A DNA stretch of 24,611 bases from Clostridiales bacterium (GTDB taxonomy: Bacteria > Bacillota > Clostridia > Christensenellales > Aristaeellaceae): assembly GCA_004552515.1 (NCBI GenBank), contig SFOF01000011.1, forward strand, positions 1 through 24,611, read 5' to 3'. The number at the start of each line of letters is the position of its first letter. Position 1 is the first letter of the stretch. The notes beneath the pieces are model-generated. The model was not told the DNA's origin and ran no database searches. It saw only the letters and a program-made list of their open reading frames with translations. Position numbers and translations under genes: made by a program. This document shows positions 1 through 10,120 of the stretch, one piece after another.

Positions 1-1
1 A

Positions 2-108
2 GACCCGCCCGAGTCCAATTTATGCTCGGGCGGGTCGGGCTGTGTAGCGATCATATCAACACGCACAATCGAAGACCTGCCCGGCTCCAATTTATGGTCG
101 GGCAGGTC
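2..108. repeat. Pair of hairpins with identical 11-base loop
   Basis: Two hairpins stand 72 bases apart. The first has a perfect 12-bp stem (2-13 with 25-36) and the second a 12-bp stem with one G-T pair (74-85 with 97-108). Both close on the same loop, TCCAATTTATG (14-24 and 86-96). The stems differ at several positions but stay paired, for example C6/G32 becomes T78/A104. They lie beyond the 3' end of asnB. They may be extra terminators, a dispersed palindromic repeat, or part of a longer array cut off by the window edge. No poly-T tract follows either one. Confidence 0.75.
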
Positions 109-135
109 GTGTATCACTGCGCGGCAGCAAGTGGA

Positions 136-152
136 AGCGGGCACTGCCCGCT
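136..152 (-). terminator. Hairpin at the asnB stop codon
   Basis: A 7-bp GC-rich hairpin (AGCGGGC, loop of 3, GCCCGCT) begins inside the asnB stop codon on the minus strand. The following bases read TTCCACTTG, a poor U-tract, so it may stabilise the 3' end rather than terminate efficiently. Two further hairpins lie downstream at 74-108 and 2-36. Confidence 0.5.
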
Positions 153-1729
153 CAGCGACCGCTGGCGCCGTAGTTGGAGAGAACGCGGGCCGAGGGATCG
201 GTCACGTCGCAGCCCTTCCAGGCTCTGTTGGGCATCCAGAAATCGACAACCATCGCCGACTGGCCGGGATAATACTTCTCGAACAACTCGCGGTAGAGCA
301 GACTCTCCTTCGTGAAGGGACGCGCGTGATCGTACCTGCGGCGCTTCATTTCAAACTCCGCGTCGGTGTACGTCTCCTCCGCCAGTTCCTTCAGATCGTC
401 CACCATCGAATGGCCCACCGCGTCGCTGAAGGCCGCCTTCTGCCGCCAGAGAATCTCGTCCGGCAGAATGTGATCGCCCTCGAACGCCTTGCGGATCAGA
501 TATTTGCCCATGTCGTGGCGGTTCATCTTCAGCGCGGGATCGATGCTCATCGCATAGTCCACAAACGCCAGATCGCCGAACGGCACGCGCGCCTCGAGCG
601 AGTTCACCGATATGCAGCGATCGGCGCGCAGCACGTCGTACATATGCAGCTCGCGAATACGCTTCTCCGCCTCATGCTGGAACGCCGCCGCGTCGGGCGC
701 AAAGTCGGTGTACTTGTAGCCGAACAGCTCGTCCGAAATTTCGCCGGTCAGCAGCACGCGGATGTCCGTCGTCTCATGGATCGCCCTGCACACCAGATAC
801 ATCCCGATGCTCGCGCGGATCGTCGTAATGTCGTATGTGCCCAGGAGCGCCACGACCGGCTCCAGCGCCGCGAGCACATCCGCCTTCGAGATGATCACTT
901 CCGTATGCTCGCTGCCGATATAGTCGGCCACCATGCGCGCGTATTTCAGGTCGATCGCGTCCACATCCATGCCGATCGAAAATGTCCTGATTTTATGCGG
1001 CAGCCTCTTCGCCGCAATCGCGCACACCAGAGAGCTGTCCAGCCCGCCGCTCAGCAGAAAGCCCAGCGGTGCGTCCGCGTCCAGCCGCTTCTCCACGCCC
1101 GCGATCAGCAGACGGCGCAGCTCCCGGCACACCGTGTCCTCGTCCGCCATGACGAAGCGATCCACCTTCGCCGGATCGGCATAGCGCACGAACTCGCCGC
1201 CCTTCCAGTAGCAGCCGGGCGGGAAGGGCAGTATCTCGGCGCACAGGCCGGTCAGGTTCTTCGCCTCGCTGGCGAACGCCATGCCGCCCTCCTCCGTCAC
1301 GCCGTAATACAGCGGCCGGATGCCGATCGGATCGCGCGCAGCGATCAGACCCTCCTTACCGTCATAGATTACCAGCGCGAACTCCGCGTCCAGCGCCTTG
1401 AACATGTCCAGCCCGTATTCCTCATAAAGGGGCAGCAGGATCTCGCAGTCGGACTGGCTCTTCAGGGCGTATTTCTCCGCATAGCGCGCCCGCAGCGGCC
1501 GAAAGCCGTACAGCTCGCCGTTGCACACGACCGCGCGGCCATTCAGCTCGAACGGCTGCATACCGCTCTCGTCCAGTCCCATGATCGCCAGCCGGTGGAA
1601 GCCCAGCACGGCGCCGGGCAGCTTCACCACGCGCGTCATGTCCGGCCCGCGCGAAACCGTGCGCGCAAAGCACTCCTCAATCTTCTCCTGCGAAAGCTCC
1701 TTCACCTCAATACCCATGATCGAACACAT
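152..1729 (-). CDS. asnB: Asparagine synthetase (glutamine-hydrolysing)
   Basis: This 525-residue cytosolic enzyme makes asparagine from aspartate, glutamine and ATP. The start is placed at 1729, giving MCSIMG with Cys2 as the exposed N-terminal nucleophile of a class-II glutamine amidotransferase. GGAGGT at 1738-1743 sits 8 bases upstream and supports this start; an upstream in-frame ATG at 1768 would bury the cysteine. The amidotransferase domain (about 2-190) shows RGPD at 27-30 and NGE at 70-72. The synthetase domain carries the ATP-pyrophosphatase loop SGGLDSS at 227-233. The length is slightly under the roughly 550 residues of E. coli AsnB. Expression is probably controlled by the T-box leader upstream. 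It diverges from glnA, which supplies its glutamine. Confidence 0.95.
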   Translation of the reverse strand: MCSIMGIEVKELSQEKIEECFARTVSRGPDMTRVVKLPGAVLGFHRLAIMGLDESGMQPFELNGRAVVCNGELYGFRPLRARYAEKYALKSQSDCEILLPLYEEYGLDMFKALDAEFALVIYDGKEGLIAARDPIGIRPLYYGVTEEGGMAFASEAKNLTGLCAEILPFPPGCYWKGGEFVRYADPAKVDRFVMADEDTVCRELRRLLIAGVEKRLDADAPLGFLLSGGLDSSLVCAIAAKRLPHKIRTFSIGMDVDAIDLKYARMVADYIGSEHTEVIISKADVLAALEPVVALLGTYDITTIRASIGMYLVCRAIHETTDIRVLLTGEISDELFGYKYTDFAPDAAAFQHEAEKRIRELHMYDVLRADRCISVNSLEARVPFGDLAFVDYAMSIDPALKMNRHDMGKYLIRKAFEGDHILPDEILWRQKAAFSDAVGHSMVDDLKELAEETYTDAEFEMKRRRYDHARPFTKESLLYRELFEKYYPGQSAMVVDFWMPNRAWKGCDVTDPSARVLSNYGASGR

Positions 1730-1750
1730 AAAAAAGCACCTCCGAACCTG

Positions 1751-2027
1751 TAAAGCGGCAGATTCCATCCTATTTCAGGACGAATGCCGCTGTTCGTGGT
1801 GCCACCTGATTTGCTTCTCGCGGGCGATCCTATTATAAGTAGAATCCCCGGCGGCTTTAACGTGCCGCCGCGCCGCCTCGCCTACGGGCCGCCCTTGGCC
1901 TTCGGTTCGGAGCTCGGAAGGGTTCTTTCAGCCGGAGCGCGCGCGTTCGTCTCAGCGGGGGAACGCTCTCTGTCGGGCGCGATGAAAGCGGCCTACTTTT
2001 CTTCCTCATTGCCTTTATCGGTTATGG
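1751..2027 (-). promoter_or_regulatory. T-box leader, probably sensing tRNA-Asn
   Basis: This is a long untranslated leader of asnB. Near its 5' end it carries a Stem I motif of the GGAAGAAAAGTAG type (about 1993-2006), whose GGAAG can pair with CTTCC at 1916-1920. The AGAGAGC and GGCTGAAAGAACC apical elements follow. A candidate specifier AAC (Asn) lies at 1905-1907. The T-box itself has the acceptor-binding bulge TGGCACC. It is flanked by CAGG/CCTG and ACGAA/TTCGT, which form the antiterminator. A competing terminator (GCGGCA 1785-1790 with TGCCGC 1755-1760, then TTTA) uses the same bases. TGGC predicts discriminator base G73, as expected for bacterial tRNA-Asn. By family mechanism, uncharged tRNA would allow read-through. 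The specifier register was assigned by eye. Confidence 0.9.
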
Positions 2028-2032
2028 ATGGA

Positions 2033-2061
2033 ATTATAGCACGGCGCGCTCCCGCTGTCAA
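2033..2061 (-). promoter_or_regulatory. asnB promoter
   Basis: On the minus strand TTGACA (2056-2061) is separated by 17 bases from TATAAT (2033-2038). This is a perfect sigma-A-type promoter, preceded by TGC for an extended -10. Transcription should begin near 2027, at the 5' end of the T-box leader. The -10 and start region closely match the divergent glnA promoter. Confidence 0.9.
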
Positions 2062-2165
2062 CCGGCAAAAATGACCGTTGAACGTAAAAACAAAGTCAAA
2101 AATCAGGGATAAACGCGCGTTTCAGCGTCGAAAATGAAGAGTTTGAAAATTCTATCTGCAAATCC

Positions 2166-2194
2166 TTGACGGTGCGCCCGATGCGTGCTATAAT
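2166..2194 (+). promoter_or_regulatory. glnA promoter
   Basis: TTGACG (2166-2171), a 17-base spacer and TATAAT (2189-2194) form a strong sigma-A-type promoter with a TGC extended -10. Initiation should fall near 2201-2202, which puts the start of the transcript at the first bases of the leader hairpin. Bases 2184-2203 match the asnB promoter in 19 of 20 positions. Confidence 0.88.
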
Positions 2195-2201
2195 TCCGTC
2201 C

Positions 2202-2251
2202 ATCAGAGCAAGGGAGCTTTTGAGGCTGACTCGTGCTCTGATTTTTTATTT
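2202..2251 (+). promoter_or_regulatory. glnA leader attenuator with ANTAR-type hairpin
   Basis: A 9-bp stem, ATCAGAGCA (2202-2210) with TGCTCTGAT (2234-2242), is followed by a T-rich run and so looks like an intrinsic terminator between promoter and gene. A small alternative hairpin uses the same 5' strand: AGAGC (2205-2209), loop AAGGGA (2210-2215), GCTTT (2216-2220). The loop has A at position 1 and G at position 4, as described for RNA targets of ANTAR antiterminators. The usual second hexaloop hairpin was not found, and there is no room for one upstream of it in the transcript. An ANTAR protein is encoded just after glnA. Antitermination is an inference. Confidence 0.65.
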
Positions 2252-2278
2252 TCAAATTGAATTTGGGAGGGCCGTCTC

Positions 2279-3610
2279 ATGAGCAAGTACAGCAAGGAAG
2301 ACATCATTCGCATGGTGAAGGATGAGGACGTGGAGTTCATCCGTATGCAGTTTACGGACATCTTCGGCCAGCTGAAGAACGTGGCCATCACCGCTTCGCA
2401 GATCGAAAAGGCGGTGAACAACCAGATCATGATCGACGGCAGCTCCATCGAGGGCTTTGTCCGCATCCACGAATCCGATCAGTATCTGCGCCCCGATCTG
2501 GATTCGTTCGCAATACTGCCGTGGCGGCCGCAGCACGGACGCGTTGCCCGCCTGATCTGCGACGTCTATAACCCCGACGGCACGCCGTTCATCGGCGATC
2601 CCCGCGGCACGCTCAAGCGCACGCTGGAGCACGCGGCCAAGCTGGGCTATTCCTTCAACGTCGGCCCCGAGTGCGAGTTCTTCCTCTTCCAGACCGACGA
2701 GGCGGGCCGCCCGACCACCAAGACGGGCGACGAAGCCGGCTACTTCGACCTCGGCCCGCTCGATCACGGCGAGAGCACCCGCCGCGAAATCTGCATGACG
2801 CTCGAGCAGATGGGCTTCGAAATCGAGGCCTCCCATCACGAGGTCGCCGCCGGACAGCATGAGGTTGACTTCAAGTACGCCGACGCGCTGACCGCCGCCG
2901 ACAACATCATGACCTTCAAGCTGGCCGTCAAGACGCTGGCGCAGAAGAACGGCCTGCACGCCACCTTCATGCCCAAGCCGGTGTTCGGCATCAACGGCAG
3001 CGGCATGCACACCAATATGTCGCTGTTCAAGGACGGCAAGAACGTCTTCGCCGATCCGAGCGACCCGCTGGGCTTGTCCAAGGAGGCCTATGCCTTCATC
3101 GCGGGCCTGCTGCACCATGTGCGCGCCATGACCGCCGTCACCAACCCGCTGGTCAACTCCTACAAGCGCCTTGTGCCCGGCTATGAAGCGCCCTGCTATC
3201 TCGCCTGGTCGGCCAGCAACCGCTCCGCGCTCATCCGCATCCCCGCCGCCCGCGGTCAGGCGACGCGCGTCGAGCTGCGCTGCCCCGATCCGGCCTGCAA
3301 CCCCTATCTGGCGCTGTCGGTCTGCCTGGCGGCCGGCCTGGACGGCATCGAGAAGGGCATGACCCCGCCCGCCGAAATCACCGAGAACATCTTCGCCATG
3401 GACGAAAAGACCCGCGAATCGAAGGGCATCGCCAGTCTGCCCGGCTCCCTGAAGGAGGCCGTCGACGTCATGCTCTCCGACAAGCTGATCTGCGACACGC
3501 TGGGCGAGCACATCGTGAGCCAGTATTCCGAGGGCAAGTACAAGGAGTGGGACGACTATCGCACCCACGTCAGCTCCTGGGAAACCGATCGCTATCTGAC
3601 CATCTACTGA
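2279..3610 (+). CDS. glnA: Glutamine synthetase, type I
   Basis: This 443-residue enzyme makes glutamine from glutamate, ammonia and ATP. It is the entry point of ammonium assimilation and acts as a dodecamer in known relatives. An N-terminal beta-grasp part carries DGSSIEGF. The ATP-binding signature KPVFGINGSGMH runs at residues 233-244. The C-terminal part has NRSALIRIP and the downstream RVELRCPDP segment. The length matches the short GSI-alpha form of Bacillota, which lacks adenylylation control, so regulation by feedback and transcription is likely. The start follows GGGAGG at 2265-2270. The gene is preceded by a terminator-like leader and followed by a hairpin, the ANTAR gene and the glutamate synthase genes. 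Confidence 0.97.
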   Translation: MSKYSKEDIIRMVKDEDVEFIRMQFTDIFGQLKNVAITASQIEKAVNNQIMIDGSSIEGFVRIHESDQYLRPDLDSFAILPWRPQHGRVARLICDVYNPDGTPFIGDPRGTLKRTLEHAAKLGYSFNVGPECEFFLFQTDEAGRPTTKTGDEAGYFDLGPLDHGESTRREICMTLEQMGFEIEASHHEVAAGQHEVDFKYADALTAADNIMTFKLAVKTLAQKNGLHATFMPKPVFGINGSGMHTNMSLFKDGKNVFADPSDPLGLSKEAYAFIAGLLHHVRAMTAVTNPLVNSYKRLVPGYEAPCYLAWSASNRSALIRIPAARGQATRVELRCPDPACNPYLALSVCLAAGLDGIEKGMTPPAEITENIFAMDEKTRESKGIASLPGSLKEAVDVMLSDKLICDTLGEHIVSQYSEGKYKEWDDYRTHVSSWETDRYLTIY

Positions 3611-3640
3611 TTTCAAAAGCAACCGCTTCAACCACACAGC

Positions 3641-3690
3641 GGCGCGGGCGGGCGGCTCCTTCCCCCGTCCGCGCCCATTTCATTTGATTG
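3641..3690 (+). terminator. Strong hairpin between glnA and the ANTAR gene
   Basis: A 12-bp GC-rich stem with one G-T pair (3641-3652 with 3664-3675, loop of 11) is followed by CATTTCATTTGATT. It ends 16 bases before the AGGAGG of the next gene. It could terminate glnA transcripts, partly or under control, since no clear promoter lies between it and the next gene. Confidence 0.65.
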
Positions 3691-3703
3691 AGGAGGCGTT
3701 CCC

Positions 3704-4225
3704 ATGGCGAAGATCATCACGGCCTTTCGAGACAGGCAGACCGCCCGCCAGATTGCGGCCGCGCTGGAAGCCTCCGGCCTTTCGGTTTTCCGCGTCTGTG
3801 CGACCGGCAACGAGGTCATGCGCGCCTTCAATCAGTGCAGCGACGGCATACTGGTCTGCGGCACGGCCTTTGCCGACCGCACCGTCGATTCGCTGTGCGA
3901 GGATCTGGGCGAACGCGCGCTGGTGCTGGCCGTGGGACGGCCTGAAAATCTGGACAACTGCGAGTATCCCGCGCTGTTCCGGCTCACGTCGCCCTTTTCC
4001 CGCAGCGAGCTGATCGCCTCGGTCAATATGCTGGTGCAGCTGCACGGCCAGCGCCTGCCCCGCAGAACCGGCGAGGATCGCGAGCTGGTGGAGCGCGCCA
4101 AGCGGAAGCTCATGGACGAGCGGCAGCTCACCGAGGATCAGGCGCACCGCCTGCTTCAGTCCGAGAGCATGCGCCATGGCGTCAAGATGACCGAAAGCGC
4201 GCGCCGCGTGCTGGGTGAAAGCTGA
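3704..4225 (+). CDS. nitR: ANTAR-domain antiterminator, NitR-like
   Basis: This 173-residue protein has an N-terminal receiver-like domain (about 1-115) and a C-terminal ANTAR domain (about 117-173). The ANTAR pattern is visible: ERAKRKLMDERQLTEDQAHR, then LLQSESMRHGVKMTESARRVL. ANTAR proteins bind hairpins in nascent RNA and prevent termination. The receiver looks degenerate. The acidic cluster usual after strand 1 is missing (ITAFRDR), and the phosphate-acceptor position appears to be Cys52 within GILVCGTAF. Activation is therefore unlikely to be by phosphorylation. AGGAGG at 3691-3696 sets the ATG start. The glnA-nitR-glt order resembles that described for Clostridium saccharobutylicum, where NitR is proposed to control nitrogen assimilation. 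The gene symbol rests on that resemblance. Confidence 0.85.
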   Translation: MAKIITAFRDRQTARQIAAALEASGLSVFRVCATGNEVMRAFNQCSDGILVCGTAFADRTVDSLCEDLGERALVLAVGRPENLDNCEYPALFRLTSPFSRSELIASVNMLVQLHGQRLPRRTGEDRELVERAKRKLMDERQLTEDQAHRLLQSESMRHGVKMTESARRVLGES

Positions 4226-4233
4226 AACCACAC

Positions 4234-4260
4234 GGGCGGCCTGAGCGTCGCCTTTTTATT
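4234..4260 (+). terminator. Terminator or attenuator before gltB
   Basis: The stem GGCGGC (4235-4240) with GTCGCC (4247-4252), loop CTGAGC, is followed directly by TTTTT and ATTTCAAATT. It is a good intrinsic terminator. It lies 40 bases before the gltB ribosome binding site. No convincing promoter fits between them, so read-through or controlled antitermination may feed gltB. No loop with the A1/G4 pattern was seen here. Confidence 0.7.
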
Positions 4261-4300
4261 TCAAATTCCGCTATTTTGTATTGTTTAAGGGGGAACGAGC

Positions 4301-8605
<4,305 letters not shown>

Positions 8606-8610
8606 CAGAG

Positions 8611-10011
8611 ATGGGCAAACCGACGGGATTCCTCGAAATACCGCGCGAAGAAAACCCCTTCCGCGCCTGGGACGAGCGCATCGGCGATTTTGACGATCTG
8701 CACACGCCCCTTTCCGACGCGGCGCGCAAAGATCAGGCCGCGCGCTGCATGAACTGCGGCGTGCCCTACTGCCAGAGCGGCTATGGCTGTCCGCTGCACA
8801 ACCTCATCCCCGAATGGAACGATCTGATCTATCGCGGCGCGATCCGCGAGGCGTTTGAACGGCTGATCAAGACCGCGCCCTTCCCGGAGTTCACCGGCTA
8901 CGTCTGTCCGGCGCTGTGCGAAAAGGCGTGTATGCTCGCCCCGGCGGACGGCGGCGTGGCCAACCGCGATACCGAGCTTTATCTCATCGAGACGGCGTAC
9001 AGAAACGGCTGGATGAAGCCGCGCCTGCCGCTTCGCCGCACAGGAAAGCGCGTCGCCATCGTCGGCGCGGGGCCGAGCGGACTGGCCGCCGCCGACAGGC
9101 TCAACCGGCTGGGGCATTTCGTCGATGTGTACGATCGCGCCGACCGGCCGGGCGGGCTGCTGACCTACGGCATCCCGAACATGAAGCTACCCAAAGAGAT
9201 CGTCGCGCGGCGCATCCGCCTGATGGAGGAGGAAGGCGTTCACTTCCACATGAACGCGTCCGTCTCCCCCGAAACGCTGACCGACTATGACGCGGCTCTG
9301 CTCTGCTGCGGCGCGCGCCGTCCCCGAGCGCTGAACGTCGAGGGCGAAAGCGCGAAAAACGTGCTCTTTGCGGTCGATTATCTCACCGAAGCGACCCGCG
9401 CGCTGCTCGAGAAGCGCGAAAGCCGCCTGAGCGCCGAGGGAAAGCGCGTCGTCATCATCGGCGGCGGCGACACCGGCAACGACTGCGCGGGCACGGCGAT
9501 CCGGCAGAAATGCGCCTCCATCGTTCAGCTCGAGCTGATGAGCGCGCCGCCCGTCGACCGCCTGCCGGGCAATCCCTGGCCGGAATGGCCGCGCACGCTG
9601 CGCACCGATTACGGCCTGACCGAGGCCATCGCGCGGCAGGGCGCGGATCCCCGGCTGTATTGCACGACGGTCAGGCGCGTCGTTCCCGACGAAAGCGGCG
9701 CGGTCAGGGCGCTTGAAATTGTGTCCGTCCGCTGGGGCGCGCGCGGCTTTGAGCTTCTGCCCGACACGGCGCGCGTCATTCCCTGCGACATGGCGCTGAT
9801 CGCGGCGGGCTTCCTCGGCTGCGAGAATGTCACCGCCGAGACGTTTCACCTCACGCTGACAAAGCGCGGCGCTGTGGAAACCGACGGCACGCACCGCGTC
9901 TCGGGCCGTCTTTTCGCGGCGGGCGATATGCGCACGGGGCAGTCGCTGGTGGTGCGCGCCATGGCCGACGCGCTCGCCGCCGCGGACGAAATCCACGCGT
10001 TCCTGTCATAA
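8611..10011 (+). CDS. gltD: Glutamate synthase, small subunit
   Basis: This 466-residue beta subunit of GOGAT passes electrons from NAD(P)H through FAD and iron-sulfur clusters to GltB. The N-terminal domain has two cysteine groups for 4Fe-4S clusters: Cys46, 49, 54 and 60, then Cys99, 103 and 107. The FAD site GAGPSG is at 152-157 and the NAD(P)H site GGGDTGN at 284-290. The ATG at 8611 gives the typical start MGKPTGFLE and has GGAAGGG (8594-8600) at usable distance. An in-frame GTG at 8602 overlaps the gltB stop and is too close to that site. The small subunit family also includes stand-alone oxidoreductases, but adjacency to gltB settles the assignment. Confidence 0.96.
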   Translation: MGKPTGFLEIPREENPFRAWDERIGDFDDLHTPLSDAARKDQAARCMNCGVPYCQSGYGCPLHNLIPEWNDLIYRGAIREAFERLIKTAPFPEFTGYVCPALCEKACMLAPADGGVANRDTELYLIETAYRNGWMKPRLPLRRTGKRVAIVGAGPSGLAAADRLNRLGHFVDVYDRADRPGGLLTYGIPNMKLPKEIVARRIRLMEEEGVHFHMNASVSPETLTDYDAALLCCGARRPRALNVEGESAKNVLFAVDYLTEATRALLEKRESRLSAEGKRVVIIGGGDTGNDCAGTAIRQKCASIVQLELMSAPPVDRLPGNPWPEWPRTLRTDYGLTEAIARQGADPRLYCTTVRRVVPDESGAVRALEIVSVRWGARGFELLPDTARVIPCDMALIAAGFLGCENVTAETFHLTLTKRGAVETDGTHRVSGRLFAAGDMRTGQSLVVRAMADALAAADEIHAFLS

Positions 10012-10030
10012 GGCCGTTTCCCCATCAAAA

Positions 10031-10086
10031 GGACGAGGGTGTCCGACCGAAGCGTTTTTTTCGGTCAGACGCTCTCTTTCTTTATA
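10031..10086 (+). terminator. Long hairpin in the amt leader, with alternative hexaloop hairpin
   Basis: GAGGGTGTCC (10035-10044) plus GACCGAA (10045-10051) pair with TTCGGTC (10060-10066) plus AGACGCTCTC (10067-10076) with one C-A mismatch and two G-T pairs. TTTCTTTATATTT follows. It could end gltBD transcripts or attenuate amt. A competing small hairpin, GGAC (10031-10034), loop GAGGGT, GTCC (10041-10044), shares the 5' strand. Its loop resembles the AAGGGA loop of the glnA leader but has G, not A, at position 1. Confidence 0.75.
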
Positions 10087-10120
10087 TTTCCCCACCACGA
10101 CAACGGAAAGGATGGTTCCC

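Noticed and set aside
2..108. CRISPR array
   Set aside because: The two hairpins are strong palindromes of unequal stem sequence, there are only two, and no cas gene is near.
131..1753. Long plus-strand ORF opposite asnB, and similar long antisense ORFs (2252-3637, 5321-6268, 6395-7459, 10484-11959, 17170-18999, 21512-23056)
   Set aside because: They lie opposite clearly identified genes, have low-complexity Arg/Ala/Gly/His-rich or Val/Gly-rich translations with no family pattern, and arise from the strong third-position GC bias.
1784..2074. Plus-strand ORF of 96 codons in the asnB leader region
   Set aside because: The stretch is explained by the T-box leader and promoter on the other strand; there is no ribosome binding site or family resemblance.
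2202..2251. Glutamine riboswitch in the glnA leader
   Set aside because: The leader before the gene is short and consists mainly of the terminator stem; no glnA-RNA core motif was seen.
3653..3703. A1/G4 hexaloop hairpins before nitR and gltB
   Set aside because: Both leaders were scanned by eye for a stem closing an AxxGxx loop that overlaps the terminator and none was found, so ANTAR targeting is claimed only for glnA and, weakly, amt.
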